A stretch of DNA of 56,427 nt from a bacterium (GCA_022844005.1 JALHMN010000005.1:1-56427); one strand, 5' to 3'; counted from the first letter of the stretch, positions 36,316 through 46,742 are shown. Notes: generated from the letters alone by a model not told the origin. A program made the numbers and translations.

Positions 36316-38055
36316 ATGCGCTTCACCATCAAACTGAAATTGGCCCTCGCCTTCGGCGCCGTCATCGCGCTGATGCTGGTGACCGCCGGGATCGGCATCA
36401 GCAGCCTCGCCACGCTGGACGTCGCGATGACCAACCTGCTGAACGGCCCGGTAGCCCGGGCGATCCTGTCGCAGAACCTGGCAAACGATGCCTTGTCCAA
36501 TGTCCGCAGCGAAAAGACTTTCATTATGTCGACCGCTGCCGAAGACATCGACCGGCTGGGCCGGCGGATGCTGACAGAACGCGAGCGGGTGGTGGCAGAA
36601 CTGCAGGAGGCGGTGGCGGATGCCTCGCCCGCGGTGAAGCCGAAGTGGGAGGCGGCACGCAACATCTTCCAGCAGTACGTCACCGTGCAGGACAGGATCC
36701 GCGACGCCAAGCTGAAGGGCGATGCGGTGGAAGCGACTCGTCTTTCCATGAACGAGGCCCGGGTGCAGATCGAGGCGTTCGACAAGATCATGGAAGAGGT
36801 TCTCGCAGCCAACGCGGCGATGAAGAAGGAAGCCGAAGAGGACGCACAGGCAACCTACGAAAACGCCCGCACGCTTTCGATCATCGTGGTTTCGATCGCC
36901 CTCCTGGTCGCGGTGGGTGCGGCCTTCTGGATCAGTCTCGGCATCAGCCGCGGCCTTGCCCGCGCCGGCGCGCTGGCGCAGGCGGTGGCCGGCGGCGACC
37001 TGAGCCAGACGGCCGAGATCACCACGCGCGACGAGGTGGCCGACCTGATGGGTCACATCAACAACATGGTCGAACGTCTGCGGACGGTCGTGTCGGAGGC
37101 GCTGAGCGCCTCAGACAACGTCTCGGCGGGCAGCCAGGAACTGTCGGCCAGTGCCGAAGAGCTGTCGCAGGGGGCCACCGAGCAGGCCTCGTCGGCCGAG
37201 GAAGCCTCGTCTTCGATGGAAGAGATGGCCTCCAACATCAAGCAGAACGCCGACAACGCCAACCAGACCGAGAAGATCGCGCGCCAGTCCTCGCAGGATG
37301 CCCAGGCTTCCGGCGCCGCCGTCGGCCGGGCGGTGAACGCCATGCAGACGATCGCCGAGAAGATCAACATCGTGCAGGAGATCGCCCGCCAGACCGATCT
37401 GCTCGCCCTGAACGCCGCCGTCGAGGCGGCGCGGGCCGGCGAGCACGGCAAGGGCTTCGCGGTGGTCGCATCGGAAGTGCGGAAGCTGGCCGAGCGCAGC
37501 CAGGCCGCGGCGGCCGAGATCAGCACGCTGTCCTCCGACACCGTGAAGGTGGCCCAGGAAGCAGGCGATATGCTGACGCGGCTGGTGCCGGACATCAAGC
37601 GGACGGCGGAACTGGTGGAAGAGATCACTGCCGCCTGCCGCGAGCAGGACGTGGGGTCGGAGCAGATCAACCAGGCGATCCAGCAGCTCGACAAGGTGAC
37701 GCAGCAGAACGCCTCGGCTTCCGAGCAGATGTCGGCGACGTCGGAGGAACTGGCGGCCCAGGCCGAACAGCTGCAGTCCGCCATCGCATACTTCCGCCTC
37801 AGCGATGAATCGCAAGCGGCGATCGCCCGCCCCGTGGCTGCCCGGAAGCCGGCGGCGCCCGTGCGGTCTGCCGCCAAGGCCACCGTGCGGCCGTCGATGC
37901 GCCAGCCGATGGCGCCCGTGGGCGGCAAGGCTGCCGGCATCACCGGCCGCAAGGTGCTGTCGGGCAGCGGCAAGATGAACGGGAGCGGCGGCGGCTTCGC
38001 CATCGACCTCGGCGCTTCGGAAGATCATCTCGACGCCGAATTCCAGCGTCATTGA
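36316..38055 (+). CDS. Methyl-accepting chemotaxis protein (second copy)
   Basis: A 579-residue receptor of the same build: TM1 near residues 10-32, a 4HB-type sensor region containing [22 protein letters not shown]2 near 187-208, a HAMP domain, and the hairpin [20 protein letters not shown]. The sensor half differs from the first MCP while the signalling half and tail are nearly identical. That points to tandem duplication followed by gene conversion of the 3' halves. It probably senses a different ligand with the same output. Confidence 0.94.
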   Translation: MRFTIKLKLALAFGAVIALMLVTAGIGISSLATLDVAMTNLLNGPVARAILSQNLANDALSNVRSEKTFIMSTAAEDIDRLGRRMLTERERVVAELQEAVADASPAVKPKWEAARNIFQQYVTVQDRIRDAKLKGDAVEATRLSMNEARVQIEAFDKIMEEVLAANAAMKKEAEEDAQATYENARTLSIIVVSIALLVAVGAAFWISLGISRGLARAGALAQAVAGGDLSQTAEITTRDEVADLMGHINNMVERLRTVVSEALSASDNVSAGSQELSASAEELSQGATEQASSAEEASSSMEEMASNIKQNADNANQTEKIARQSSQDAQASGAAVGRAVNAMQTIAEKINIVQEIARQTDLLALNAAVEAARAGEHGKGFAVVASEVRKLAERSQAAAAEISTLSSDTVKVAQEAGDMLTRLVPDIKRTAELVEEITAACREQDVGSEQINQAIQQLDKVTQQNASASEQMSATSEELAAQAEQLQSAIAYFRLSDESQAAIARPVAARKPAAPVRSAAKATVRPSMRQPMAPVGGKAAGITGRKVLSGSGKMNGSGGGFAIDLGASEDHLDAEFQRH

Positions 38056-38070
38056 GAAGGGCGAGCAGCC

Positions 38071-38553
38071 ATGACTGAGCTCGTGCAATACGTGACGCTC
38101 GGGATCGACCAGGAAACCTTCGCGGTTCCGGTCTCGCATGTTCAGGAGATCCTGGACATGCGGCCGGTGGCGCGGCTTCCCCACGCGCCGCCATACCTTC
38201 TCGGCATCATCGACGTCCGGGGACGCAGCGTCCCGGTGATCGACCTGCGGGCGAAGCTCGGGCTGGCGGCGGCCGAGACCACGTCGGCGACGCGTATCCT
38301 GGTGCTGGAGCTGGTGGTCGAGGACAAGCCGCTGCTTCTCGGCCTGGTCGCCGACCGGGTCTTCGAGGTGGCGGGCATGGACGACGACAAGATCGAGCCG
38401 GCACCCGAGATCGGCCGGCGCTGGCGGTCGGACTGCATCAAGGGCGTAGGTCGCCGGCGCGAGCAGTTCGTCATCGTCTTCGACATCCCTCGCCTGATCG
38501 CGACCGACGCCGTCGAGCTTCTGTCGACAGCCGATCCCGCGCTGGCGGCTTAG
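38071..38553 (+). CDS. cheW: Chemotaxis coupling protein CheW (second copy)
   Basis: A 160-residue CheW domain protein (YVTLGIDQETFAVPVSHVQE, PYLLGIIDVRGRSVPVIDLR). Close in length to the first copy but clearly divergent. It follows the second MCP by 15 bp. Two CheWs in one operon suggest either mixed arrays or different affinities for the receptors. Confidence 0.93.
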   Translation: MTELVQYVTLGIDQETFAVPVSHVQEILDMRPVARLPHAPPYLLGIIDVRGRSVPVIDLRAKLGLAAAETTSATRILVLELVVEDKPLLLGLVADRVFEVAGMDDDKIEPAPEIGRRWRSDCIKGVGRRREQFVIVFDIPRLIATDAVELLSTADPALAA

Positions 38554-38567
38554 GAAGCCGATCCACC

Positions 38568-39410
38568 ATGTATGACCAGTTGAGTGAACGCCGCTATCGG
38601 CAGATCGCCACGGTGATCGAGCAGAATGTGGGCATCAAGCTGCCGCCCTCCAAGCGGACGATGGTCGAGGGGCGCCTCCGCAAGCGGGTGCGGACCCTCG
38701 GCCTGTCCGGGGTCGACGAATACTGCAAGACGTTGTTCGACGAAGGGCAGCTGGAGGCGGAGTACACCCACCTCGTCGACATGGTGACCACCAACAAGAC
38801 CGACTTCTTCCGCGAACCCGATCATTTCGACTTCCTGCGGAACGAGGCGGTGCCCCGCCTCCTCGGCGAAGGGGCGGGCAAGCGCGACCGCCGGCTCAAA
38901 GTGTGGAGTTCGGCCTGTTCCAACGGTGCCGAGCCCTACACCATCGCGATGGTCCTGGAAGACATGGCCCAGCAGTCGGCCGGGGGCTTGCGCTATTCGA
39001 TCCTGGGCACCGACATCTGCACCGAGGTGCTGGAACACGCCGTCACCGCCGTCTATGCGGACGAAATGATGGCGCCGGTACCGGCAGAGATGCGGCGGCG
39101 CTATACGATGAGCCCGCGCAACAAGGCGCTGCGCCAGGTCCGCATCGCGCCGGAACTGCGGGCCCGCGTGCGCTTCCACCACCTGAACCTGATGGACGCG
39201 ACCTATCCCTTCGACCGGGACGTCGACATCATCTTCTGCCGCAACGTGCTGATCTACTTCGACCGCCCGACCCAGCACGAGGTGCTGACGCGGCTATCGA
39301 GCCACCTGCGCAGCGGCGGGTACCTGATCCTGGGGCATTCGGAATCGGCCGCCGGCAGCAACCTCGTCGGTCTGCGCCAGGTGATGACCACCATCTGGCA
39401 GCGGCAATAG
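38568..39410 (+). CDS. cheR: Chemotaxis methyltransferase CheR
   Basis: A 280-residue SAM-dependent glutamate methyltransferase for MCPs. It has the N-terminal helical domain ([20 protein letters not shown]), the SAM site ([20 protein letters not shown]) and the C-terminal [20 protein letters not shown] motif. Because the MCPs lack a C-terminal pentapeptide tether, direct substrate recognition is expected. It precedes cheB by 11 bp. Confidence 0.95.
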   Translation: MYDQLSERRYRQIATVIEQNVGIKLPPSKRTMVEGRLRKRVRTLGLSGVDEYCKTLFDEGQLEAEYTHLVDMVTTNKTDFFREPDHFDFLRNEAVPRLLGEGAGKRDRRLKVWSSACSNGAEPYTIAMVLEDMAQQSAGGLRYSILGTDICTEVLEHAVTAVYADEMMAPVPAEMRRRYTMSPRNKALRQVRIAPELRARVRFHHLNLMDATYPFDRDVDIIFCRNVLIYFDRPTQHEVLTRLSSHLRSGGYLILGHSESAAGSNLVGLRQVMTTIWQRQ

Positions 39411-39421
39411 GGAGCGCCGGC

Positions 39422-40501
39422 ATGTCCCGCAAAATCCGCGTCCTGATCGTCGACGATTCCGCCTCGGTCCGCCAGGCGCTGGCCGATATCGTCGGCCAGG
39501 ACCCGCAGCTCGAAGTGATGGCGACGGCCGCCGATCCCTTTGTCGCCGCCAGCCGCATACAGAAGGAAGTGCCGGACGTCATCATCCTCGACGTGGAAAT
39601 GCCGCGCATGGACGGTATCACCTTCCTTCGCCGCATCATGGCGCAGCGGCCGATCCCGGTGATCATCTGCTCGTCGCTCACCGAGGAAGGGTCGGCGACC
39701 CTGGTGCAGGCGATGGAGGCGGGCGCCGTCGACGTGATCGCCAAGCCCCGGATGGATCAGCGCCAGTTCCTGATCGAATCGGCGGTCAGGATCTGCGATG
39801 CGGTCAAGGGCGCCGCCCAGGCCCGCATTCGCAGTGGCGCTTCCGCCGCCCGGCACCGTCCGGTCGAGAAGAAGATGTCCGCCGACGTCATCCTGCCGCC
39901 GCCGGGCAGTCGCGCGATGACGCGCACCACCGAGCGCGTGGTCTGCATCGGCGCTTCCACCGGCGGGACGGAATCGCTGCGCGAAGTGCTGGAGGCCTTG
40001 CCGGTCGATTGCCCCGGCATCGTCATCGTTCAGCACATGCCGGAGAAGTTCACCGCCGCCTTCGCGCGCCGTCTCGACAGTCTCTGCGGGATCGATGTGA
40101 AGGAAGCCGAGGACGGTGACGCCGTGCTGCCCGGGCGTGCCCTGATCGCGCCGGGAAACCACCACATGCTGCTCAATCGCAGCGGCGCGCGCTATCACGT
40201 CAGCATCAAGGACGGCCCCCTGGTGTCGCGGCACCGCCCCTCTGTCGATGTGCTGTTCCGGTCCGCCGCGCAATATGCCGGGTCTAACGCGCTCGGCGTC
40301 ATCATGACCGGCATGGGTGACGACGGCGCCCGGGGCCTGCTCGAAATGCAAAAGGCCGGGGCCATGACGATCGCCCAGAACGAGGAGACCTGCGTCGTCT
40401 TCGGCATGCCGAAGGAAGCGATCGCGCTGGGCGGAGCACAGAAGATCGTCCCGCTCGGCCGGATTGCCATCGAGATCGCCAATGTGAGGCAAGCCGCATG
40501 A
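39422..40501 (+). CDS. cheB: Chemotaxis methylesterase CheB
   Basis: A 359-residue protein with an N-terminal receiver (D11/D12, phosphoacceptor D57 in [11 protein letters not shown]) and a C-terminal methylesterase. The catalytic triad residues are visible in [12 protein letters not shown] (Ser), [12 protein letters not shown] (His) and [14 protein letters not shown] (Asp). It removes methyl groups from MCPs for adaptation. It overlaps the next gene by ATGA, suggesting joint expression. Confidence 0.95.
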   Translation: MSRKIRVLIVDDSASVRQALADIVGQDPQLEVMATAADPFVAASRIQKEVPDVIILDVEMPRMDGITFLRRIMAQRPIPVIICSSLTEEGSATLVQAMEAGAVDVIAKPRMDQRQFLIESAVRICDAVKGAAQARIRSGASAARHRPVEKKMSADVILPPPGSRAMTRTTERVVCIGASTGGTESLREVLEALPVDCPGIVIVQHMPEKFTAAFARRLDSLCGIDVKEAEDGDAVLPGRALIAPGNHHMLLNRSGARYHVSIKDGPLVSRHRPSVDVLFRSAAQYAGSNALGVIMTGMGDDGARGLLEMQKAGAMTIAQNEETCVVFGMPKEAIALGGAQKIVPLGRIAIEIANVRQAA

Positions 40502-42231
40502 AGGAGGCGAGCATCCTTCCGGCCATCCGTGCCGTCGCCGAGCCGCTCGTCAGCGTCTTCGGCGATGTCGACCGGGAGATCGTGTCGGCGGGCGATCGTC
40601 TCACGGCGGCGGTCGAGACCTTCGCCGGCATCACCGCCATCTTCGAGGAGCTTCCGGGCGCGCTCGAGGCCGAGGAGGTGGGACGGGCCTCCGCCGACCT
40701 CGCCGATGTTTCCCGGCAGCTGGCCACCATGGCCAGAACCCTGTCCGGGGAACGAGAGGGCATGACGGCGCTGATCGGGATGCATGGCCGTGTCGGGCGT
40801 GGCATCCAGCGGCTGCGCGAGACGGTGGGCGCGATCGGCATTCTCGCCGTCAACTCGCACATCACCGCCGCCGGCATCACCTCCAGCACCGAGAACCTGA
40901 CCGGCTTCACCAGCGACATCACCAAGCTGGTGAAGGCCGCCGAGGTCGCGGTCGAGGACTACCGGCGCGAACACACGGCCGTGGCCGACCTGCTGCACGG
41001 CGCGGCCTCCCGGCAGACGGCGTTCGAACGCCAGTATGGGCAGATGCTGCGCGCGGTGGCCGCGCGCATCGATGCCAGCCTTCTCGACATATCGGTGCGC
41101 CGCAGCCGCACGGCGGCGGCGGCCGCCGGCATCGGCGAGCGTTCGCGCAGGATCAGTGCCGATATCGGCACCGTGGTGATGGCGCTGCAGGTCGGCGACA
41201 TGACGCGGCAGCGGCTGGAGCATGTCTCTCACGCGCTCGCCGTGCTGGGGCGGGGCCTGGAGGAAGGCGGGTCGGAACCCTGGCAGGAAGGGCTCGATTC
41301 CGGCCAGCGATCGGCCCTGGCCGATATCGTCTGCCGGATGCAATCGGCGCAGCTCGTCGCCGCGGGTACGGACTTCTCCAGCGAGTTGGACCGCATCATG
41401 GGTTCGCTCGCCTCTCTCGGCGACGATGCCCGGGCGCTGGTCGCGGTCGGAACCGAGACCTATGGCGAAGGCGAGGGCTCCTTTCTGGCCGGGCTGGAGC
41501 GGAACCTGGCCGAGGCGGCGGGCCTGCTGGCGAAATCCAAGGAGGCGCGCCTCGAGGTCGACGCCGCGCTGGCCAAGATCAGCGGCCGGCTGCGGGCGCT
41601 GCTGCAGCAGGTGAGCTCGGTGCGGGATATCGAGGTCGACATGCGCCTGGTCGGCCTCAACGCCACCTTCAAATGCTCGCGCCTGGGGGCGGAAGGGCGC
41701 ACGCTCAGCACCATCGCCCAGGAGCTTCGCTCCTATGCGAACCAGACGGTGGAATGCGCCAACGGGCTGATGTCCTCGCTCAACCAGGCCCTGGCGGCGG
41801 CCGAGACGCTCGATCGCGACCACGGTGCCGAGGGCGCCGGCAGGATCGAGACGCTCGAGCGCCTGATGGCGGCGGCGCTCGGCGTCATGCGCAGCACCGG
41901 CGACCGGATGGACCACGCCCTCGGCCTGCTGCAGCAGCAGGGTGCTAGGGTCGGCGGCACGCTGGCCGGCATGGCCTGCAGCATGCCGGCGGCGACGGCG
42001 CTCAACGCGGCGCTGCGGGTGACGGCCAAGCAGCTGGAGGCGCTGCCGGCCGAGGAAGCCGCGGGCGGGATCGACCCGGCGCTGCTGCCCGAGCGCCTGG
42101 CCCTGTTCAGCGGTCACGGCTACACGATGGCGAGCGAGCGCGAGATCCACCAGCGCTTCGCCGGGCAGGCGTATCAGGCCGCCGCGGAAGCGGCGCCTGC
42201 CGCGGACGACCTCGAAGACATCCTGTTCTGA
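40498..42231 (+). CDS. Soluble MCP-like chemotaxis protein with CheZ-like motif
   Basis: A 577-residue, nearly all-helical protein without membrane segments. It holds two weak MCP-hairpin-like stretches: [20 protein letters not shown] (about 114-133) and [20 protein letters not shown] (about 381-400). Between them, [14 protein letters not shown] includes D234-M-T-R-Q238, the D-x3-Q spacing of the CheZ phosphatase active site. The protein ends DDLEDILF, like the CheY-binding CheZ tail (DDLLDSLGF). No CheZ, CheC or CheX gene is in the operon, so a CheY-P phosphatase role is a reasonable inference. Function unproven. Confidence 0.75.
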   Translation: MKEASILPAIRAVAEPLVSVFGDVDREIVSAGDRLTAAVETFAGITAIFEELPGALEAEEVGRASADLADVSRQLATMARTLSGEREGMTALIGMHGRVGRGIQRLRETVGAIGILAVNSHITAAGITSSTENLTGFTSDITKLVKAAEVAVEDYRREHTAVADLLHGAASRQTAFERQYGQMLRAVAARIDASLLDISVRRSRTAAAAAGIGERSRRISADIGTVVMALQVGDMTRQRLEHVSHALAVLGRGLEEGGSEPWQEGLDSGQRSALADIVCRMQSAQLVAAGTDFSSELDRIMGSLASLGDDARALVAVGTETYGEGEGSFLAGLERNLAEAAGLLAKSKEARLEVDAALAKISGRLRALLQQVSSVRDIEVDMRLVGLNATFKCSRLGAEGRTLSTIAQELRSYANQTVECANGLMSSLNQALAAAETLDRDHGAEGAGRIETLERLMAAALGVMRSTGDRMDHALGLLQQQGARVGGTLAGMACSMPAATALNAALRVTAKQLEALPAEEAAGGIDPALLPERLALFSGHGYTMASEREIHQRFAGQAYQAAAEAAPAADDLEDILF

Positions 42232-42245
42232 GGGGATCGGCGGGC

Positions 42246-42638
42246 ATGGCACGCATCACCCTGATCGACGACCAGCTGTCCGTCAGGGTGGCCGTGCGCG
42301 CGATGCTGGAAGCCGGCGGGCATGAAGTGACCGATTTCGAGAGCGCGCGGAAGGCGCTGCGGCATCTGGATTCGGGCTGCGATCTCGTCGTCACCGATGT
42401 GGTGATGCCGGAGATGGATGGGCTGGAAGTTCTTTCCTACATAAGAGAGCGCCGGCCGGAATTGCCGGTTCTGGTCATCACCGGCGGCTGGAGCAACAGC
42501 GGGGTCGACCTCCTGTCGGTGGCCGAGCGGCTGGGCGCGACGCGGAGCCTGCCCAAGTCGAGCCTGGCGGCGGATCTGCTGCCCGTGATCGAGGCCATGA
42601 TCGCCGGCGGAACGGGGGCCGAGGCGAGCCCCGCCTGA
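42246..42638 (+). CDS. Single-domain response regulator
   Basis: A 130-residue receiver with D8/D9, phosphoacceptor D51 (VVTDVVMPEMDG), Thr in VLVITGGWS and Lys in RSLPKSS. It differs from CheY at 31573 and has no output domain. As last gene of the che operon, 14 bp behind the soluble MCP-like protein, it may be a phosphate sink or a second effector. Confidence 0.88.
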   Translation: MARITLIDDQLSVRVAVRAMLEAGGHEVTDFESARKALRHLDSGCDLVVTDVVMPEMDGLEVLSYIRERRPELPVLVITGGWSNSGVDLLSVAERLGATRSLPKSSLAADLLPVIEAMIAGGTGAEASPA

Positions 42639-42722
42639 AACCCCGCCAGCGCGCCTGAGCCGATTGCGAGTTGCTTCCGCGGCGCTTCTCCTGTTAGACC
42701 ACCCATCGCTGCCGGATCCCGG

Positions 42723-42744
42723 TGGCCGCGGACCCCCGCGGCCA
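42723..42744 (+). terminator. GC hairpin after the che operon, possible terminator
   Basis: TGGCCGCGG (42723-42731) and CCGCGGCCA (42736-42744) form a perfect 9-bp stem with an ACCC loop. No U-tract follows, so it may act as a Rho-independent pause or an mRNA 3' end protector. It sits in the 186-bp gap before the radical SAM gene. Confidence 0.45.
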
Positions 42745-42824
42745 GGCCTTGTGGGACGGCGCGACAGTGCCGCGGTGCCGGATATCGGCGCGGCCCGGAC
42801 CCCCTGGTCCTCATCCTCGAGCGC

Positions 42825-44867
42825 GTGGTTCCCGTGGACGCAGCGAAACCTCTCCTGTCCTACCGCAAGTTCTGGGCGCACCGCTTCGGTACCGCGCCTT
42901 ACCTCCCCATGTCGCGGGCGGAGATGGACCAGCTCGGCTGGGATGCCTGCGACGTCATCCTGGTGACGGGCGACGCCTATGTGGATCACCCGAGCTTCGG
43001 CATGGCGATCGTCGGACGGCTGCTGGAGGCGCAGGGGTTCCGCGTCGGCATCATCGCCCAGCCGGACTGGCAATCGGCGGAAGCCTTCAAGGCGCTGGGG
43101 CGGCCCACGCTCTATTTCGGCGTCACCGGCGGCAACATGGATTCCATGGTGAACCGCTACACCGCCGACAAGCGGCTGCGCCACAACGACAGCTATACGC
43201 CCGGCGGCGAGGGGGGGAAGCGGCCCGACCGCGCCGTCATCGTCTATTCCCAGCGCTGCCGCGAAGCCTTCAAGGACGTGCCGATCGTCTTGGGCGGCAT
43301 CGAGAGCTCGCTCAGGCGCATCGCCCATTACGACTACTGGTCCGACAAGGTGCGCCGCTCCATCCTGGTCGATGCCAAGGCCGATATCCTGCTCTATGGC
43401 AATGCCGAGCGCGCCGTGGTCGAGGTGACGCATCGCCTGGCCAAGGGCGACCAGCCGGCCGATCTCGACGACGTGCGCGGCGTGGCGCTGCTGAAACCCG
43501 CCGTGCCCGAGGGCTGGGTCGAGGCGCATGCCGACGACATCGCCGCCGACGACGAGGGTGCCAAGCGCCAGAACGGCCAGATCGTCATCCGCCTGCCGGC
43601 CTTCGAACAGGTGGAGCGCGACCCGGAAACCTATGCCCGCGCCAGCCGCGTGCTGCACCGGGAGAGCAATCCGGGCAATGCCCGCGCCCTGGTGCAGAAG
43701 CACGGCGACCGCGAGCTGTGGGTGACGCCGCCACCCATTCCGCTCAGCACGCCCGAGATGGACGGCGTCTACGACCTGCCCTATGCGCGGGCGCCGCACC
43801 CCTCATACGGGGAGGCGAAGATCCCGGCCTGGGACATGATCCGCTTCTCGGTCACCATCATGCGCGGCTGCTTCGGCGGCTGTTCCTTCTGCTCCATCAC
43901 CGAGCATGAGGGGCGCATCATCCAGAACCGCTCGGAAGAATCGGTGCTGCAGGAGATCGAGCGCATCCGCGACAAGACGGAAGGCTTCACCGGCATCATT
44001 TCCGATATCGGCGGGCCGACCGCGAACATGTACCGCATCGCCTGCAAGGACCCGAAGATCGAATCCGCCTGCCGGCGCCCGTCCTGCGTCTATCCCGGCA
44101 TCTGCCCGAACCTGAACACCAGCCACGACAGCCTGATCCAGCTCTATCAGAAGGCCCGCAGCCTCCCCGGCATCAAGAAGGTGATGGTGGCCTCCGGCGT
44201 GCGCTACGACCTCGCGGTGGAAAGCCCGGCCTATATCAAGGAGCTGGTGACGCATCATGTCGGCGGCTACCTGAAGATCGCGCCCGAGCATACGGAAGCC
44301 GGGCCGCTCTCGAAGATGATGAAGCCCGGCATCGGCACCTATGACCGCTTCAAGCAGCTGTTCGACGCGGCGGCGAAGAAGGCGGGGAAGGAATATTTCC
44401 TGATCCCCTATTTCATCGCCGCCCATCCCGGCACCACCGACGAGGACATGATGAACCTCGCGCTGTGGCTGAAGAAGAACAAGTACCGCGCCGACCAGGT
44501 GCAGACCTTCCTGCCCTCGCCGATGGCGCTCGCCACCGCGATGTACCATTCGGGCAAGAACCCCCTGAAGCCGGTGCGCCGCGGCGCCTCGGAAGAGGTG
44601 GATACGGTGAAGGGCCTGCGGCAGCGCCGGCTGCACAAGGCCTTCCTCCGCTACCACGATGCCGAGAACTGGCCGCTGCTCCGCGAGGCGCTGAAGAAGA
44701 TGGGCCGCGCCGACCTGATCGGGCCGGGCAAGCACCAGCTGATCCCGACCTGGCAGCCGGTGGGCACCGGGCTGAAGGGCGGCGAGGGCAAGCGCATCGG
44801 CGCCAAGCACAAGCCGCAGCGCTTCCTGACCAAGGGCATCGTCGAGAGCCTGCCGCCGAAGGCGTGA
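42825..44867 (+). CDS. ygiQ: YgiQ-family radical SAM protein (UPF0313)
   Basis: A 680-residue protein closely following E. coli Ygi[41 protein letters not shown], the radical SAM motif C349-x3-C353-x2-C356 ([11 protein letters not shown]) and [19 protein letters not shown]. The biochemical role of the family is unknown to me. The start is GTG, either 42825 or 42834; no good ribosome site separates them. It appears to be a single-gene unit. Confidence 0.92.
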   Translation: MVPVDAAKPLLSYRKFWAHRFGTAPYLPMSRAEMDQLGWDACDVILVTGDAYVDHPSFGMAIVGRLLEAQGFRVGIIAQPDWQSAEAFKALGRPTLYFGVTGGNMDSMVNRYTADKRLRHNDSYTPGGEGGKRPDRAVIVYSQRCREAFKDVPIVLGGIESSLRRIAHYDYWSDKVRRSILVDAKADILLYGNAERAVVEVTHRLAKGDQPADLDDVRGVALLKPAVPEGWVEAHADDIAADDEGAKRQNGQIVIRLPAFEQVERDPETYARASRVLHRESNPGNARALVQKHGDRELWVTPPPIPLSTPEMDGVYDLPYARAPHPSYGEAKIPAWDMIRFSVTIMRGCFGGCSFCSITEHEGRIIQNRSEESVLQEIERIRDKTEGFTGIISDIGGPTANMYRIACKDPKIESACRRPSCVYPGICPNLNTSHDSLIQLYQKARSLPGIKKVMVASGVRYDLAVESPAYIKELVTHHVGGYLKIAPEHTEAGPLSKMMKPGIGTYDRFKQLFDAAAKKAGKEYFLIPYFIAAHPGTTDEDMMNLALWLKKNKYRADQVQTFLPSPMALATAMYHSGKNPLKPVRRGASEEVDTVKGLRQRRLHKAFLRYHDAENWPLLREALKKMGRADLIGPGKHQLIPTWQPVGTGLKGGEGKRIGAKHKPQRFLTKGIVESLPPKA

Positions 44868-44993
44868 TCCGGGCATCTGGCCGAATAGGACAGCGGCGCT
44901 GACCCGGGAATTTTTGCGGAATTTCGGCGATTCGCGAAATCTCCCGATTCCCTATGAATCACAACGACTTGCGGATTGTACACGATATCCGAC

Positions 44994-45033
44994 GCGGAAC
45001 TGTGCTTCCGGGTAGGCGGAACTGGGCTTCCGC
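44994..45033. repeat. Tandem palindromes GCGGAA-N6-TTCCGC upstream of fic
   Basis: Two 18-bp palindromic units, GCGGAACTGTGCTTCCGG (44994-45011) and GCGGAACTGGGCTTCCGC (45016-45033), recur with a 22-bp period, about two helical turns. The same GGAA-N6-TTCC core recurs at 45162-45179 and 46488-46505. This looks like a cooperative operator or a family of small palindromic elements. The rest of 44868-45161 also holds ATTTCG/CGAAAT arms (44921-44940) and TCTCTT-C-AAGAGA (45128-45140), but no gene. Confidence 0.6.
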
Positions 45034-45160
45034 TTTGCGTCCGTCAGGAGAAGAGATCTTCACGTTTTCCATCAGCGCGCCATCCCCGGTCGGGAGAGGC
45101 AAAGCGCATCATAGCAAAAGCCGAAAATCTCTTCAAGAGAAAATAAATTGGGCCGGGACA

Positions 45161-45237
45161 GGCGGAAGCAGCGTTCCGCACAAGGTCTCGTGATCTCCAC
45201 GATTTCACCAGCACTCAGCCAGCGCTTACCATGACCA
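45161..45237. repeat. 77-bp direct repeat, left copy flanking fic
   Basis: This stretch aligns without gaps to 46487-46563 at roughly 80 percent identity, with unbroken blocks such as GCGTTCCGCACAAG and GCACTCAGCCAGCGCT. It begins with a GCGGAA-N6-TTCCGC palindrome. Its last 30 bases plus two more (45208-45239) match 29 of 32 bases inside cheA (32324-32355). A dispersed element or a recombination scar could explain this. Confidence 0.7.
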
Positions 45238-45242
45238 CGCTC

Positions 45243-45341
45243 TTTGCGGAGAATAGGGTGGCTAATTCACCGCAAAATTTGCGGAGAATAGTGGCGCTGC
45301 GGAGAATGCCAGCTATAATCACCGCCATATTTGCGGAGATT
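45243..45341 (+). promoter_or_regulatory. Operator-like repeats at the fic start
   Basis: TTTGCGGAGAATAG occurs twice exactly (45243-45256, 45278-45291), with weaker copies TGCGGAGAATG (45298-45308) and TTTGCGGAGATT (45330-45341). The second copy is half of a palindrome, CCGCAAA-A-TTTGCGG (45270-45284). GCGG spacings are 35, 18 and 34 bp. The Fic protein has a C-terminal winged-helix-like part, so autoregulation is plausible. GGAG within the last copy may double as the ribosome site. Confidence 0.6.
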
Positions 45342-45348
45342 GACGAGG

Positions 45349-46473
45349 GTGTATATCCACGAGCGGCCCGACTGGCCGGGCTTCCATTGGGACCGCGAGG
45401 CGCTGGCCGAAACCCTGGCGGAGGTTCGCCACAAGCAGGGGCGCCTGATCGGCCGGATGGAGGGGCTGGGCTTTTCGCTCCGCGACGAGGCCGTGCTGCG
45501 CACCCTCACCCAGGACGTTCAGAAGACCAGCGAGATCGAGGGGGAAGAGCTCGACACCGGGCAGGTGCGCTCGTCGCTCGCCCGGCGGCTCGGCATCGAC
45601 ATCGGCGGCGCGCTCCCCGTCGACCGGCATGTCGAGGGCATCGTCGAGATGATGCTCGACGCCACCCGGAACTACGCGGCGCCGCTGACCGCCGGGCGCC
45701 TCACCGGCTGGCACGCCGCGCTGTTCCCCACCGGCCGCAGCGGCCTGCGGCGCATCCTCACCGGCGCCTGGCGCGACGACGCGCAGGGCCCGATGCAGGT
45801 GGTGTCCGGGCCGGTGCATCTGGAGCGGGTGCATCGGGAGCGGGTGCATTACGAGGCGCCGGCCGCCCGCCGGCTCGACCGGGAAATGGCGGCCTTCCTC
45901 AACTGGTTCAACGGGCCCGCGGCACTGGACCCGGTGCTGAAGGCCGGCCTCGCGCACCTCTGGTTCGTCACCATCCACCCCTTCGACGACGGCAACGGCC
46001 GCATCGCGCGCGCCATCGCCGACATGGCGCTGGCGCGCTCGGAAGTGAGCCCGCAGCGCTTCTACAGCATGTCGGCGCAGATCCGCCTGGAGCGGAACGC
46101 CTATTACGCCCTGCTGGAGGCGAACCAGAAGGGCGGCATGGACGTGACCGCCTGGATGGACTGGTTCCTGCGCTGTCTCGCCCGCGCGATCGACGGCGCG
46201 CAAGGAACGCTCGCCTCCGTGCTGGAGAAGGCGCGCTTCTGGGACCGGCACGGGCCCGCGCCGCTGAACGCCCGCCAGCGCCAGGTGCTCAACCGCCTGC
46301 TGGATGGATTCGAGGGCAAGCTCACCAGCTCGAAATGGGCGGTGCTGGCGAAATGCTCCCCCGACACCGCGCTCCGCGACATCCATGACCTGCTCGACCG
46401 GGGCATCCTGGCGAGGAATCCCGGCGGCGGACGGAGCACGAGCTATGGGCTGGCTGGTGTGGAGCCGCTTTGA
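45349..46473 (+). CDS. Fic/DUF4172-type AMP-transferase, class II
   Basis: A 374-residue Fic protein. The catalytic motif HPFDDGNGR starts at H210. The N-terminal inhibitory helix carries T60-S-E-I-E-G65, the (S/T)xxxE(G/N) motif that marks class II autoinhibited Fic enzymes. The DUF4172-like N-terminus is MYIHERPDWPGFHWD. The last 100 residues look like a winged helix (LNRLLDGFEGKLTSSKWAVL, DIHDLLDRGILARN). GTG 45349 best fits the family N-terminus; an in-frame TTG at 45331 would add six residues. Family members transfer AMP to proteins; the target is unknown. Confidence 0.85.
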   Translation: MYIHERPDWPGFHWDREALAETLAEVRHKQGRLIGRMEGLGFSLRDEAVLRTLTQDVQKTSEIEGEELDTGQVRSSLARRLGIDIGGALPVDRHVEGIVEMMLDATRNYAAPLTAGRLTGWHAALFPTGRSGLRRILTGAWRDDAQGPMQVVSGPVHLERVHRERVHYEAPAARRLDREMAAFLNWFNGPAALDPVLKAGLAHLWFVTIHPFDDGNGRIARAIADMALARSEVSPQRFYSMSAQIRLERNAYYALLEANQKGGMDVTAWMDWFLRCLARAIDGAQGTLASVLEKARFWDRHGPAPLNARQRQVLNRLLDGFEGKLTSSKWAVLAKCSPDTALRDIHDLLDRGILARNPGGGRSTSYGLAGVEPL

Positions 46474-46486
46474 GGGACGAGCGTTG

Positions 46487-46563
46487 GCCGGAAGCGGCGT
46501 TCCGCACAAGATTCTGTGCTCACCACGATTTCATCGGCACTCAGCCAGCGCTCATCGTTACCA
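46487..46563. repeat. 77-bp direct repeat, right copy flanking fic
   Basis: Partner of 45161-45237, beginning 14 bp after the fic stop. It includes the palindrome CCGGAA-GCGGCG-TTCCGC (46488-46505). The two copies bound the fic gene and its operator region exactly. The remaining gap up to 46698 shows only a GACCGCT/AGCGGTC inverted pair near 46573-46607. Confidence 0.7.
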
Positions 46564-46698
46564 GATTCCGCGAGACCGCTCGATGCAGTTTAGGGCCGTG
46601 AAGCGGTCCCGAACTTTGCCTTTTAAAGCGTGCAACGCTGACCTCAGGCGACCGTTCGAGGAGGGAGGCGGCCAAGCGTCCACATAGCGAAGAAAAGG

Positions 46699-46742
46699 CC
46701 AGAGTTCGGCGCCGATGTGGGAAATGTACGCGCCGATTCACA
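46699..46742. mobile_element. Possible IS21-like end remnant beside the SIR2 module
   Basis: GAGTTCGGCGCCGATGTGGG followed by AAATGTACGCGCCGATTCACA repeats the CGCCGAT unit at about 22-bp spacing and ends TTCACA, as does the stretch at 616-664. The stop codon of the neighbouring minus-strand gene lies inside it. This may mark an old element boundary of the defence genes. Confidence 0.35.

Noticed and set aside
40195-42252. 685-codon minus-strand frame opposite cheB and the MCP-like gene
   Set aside because: Antisense high-GC frame without protein-like motifs; the plus-strand genes are certain.
44994-45341. Repeats near fic considered as a CRISPR array
   Set aside because: Units are short palindromes and 14-bp repeats with irregular spacing and no uniform spacers; no cas gene is nearby.
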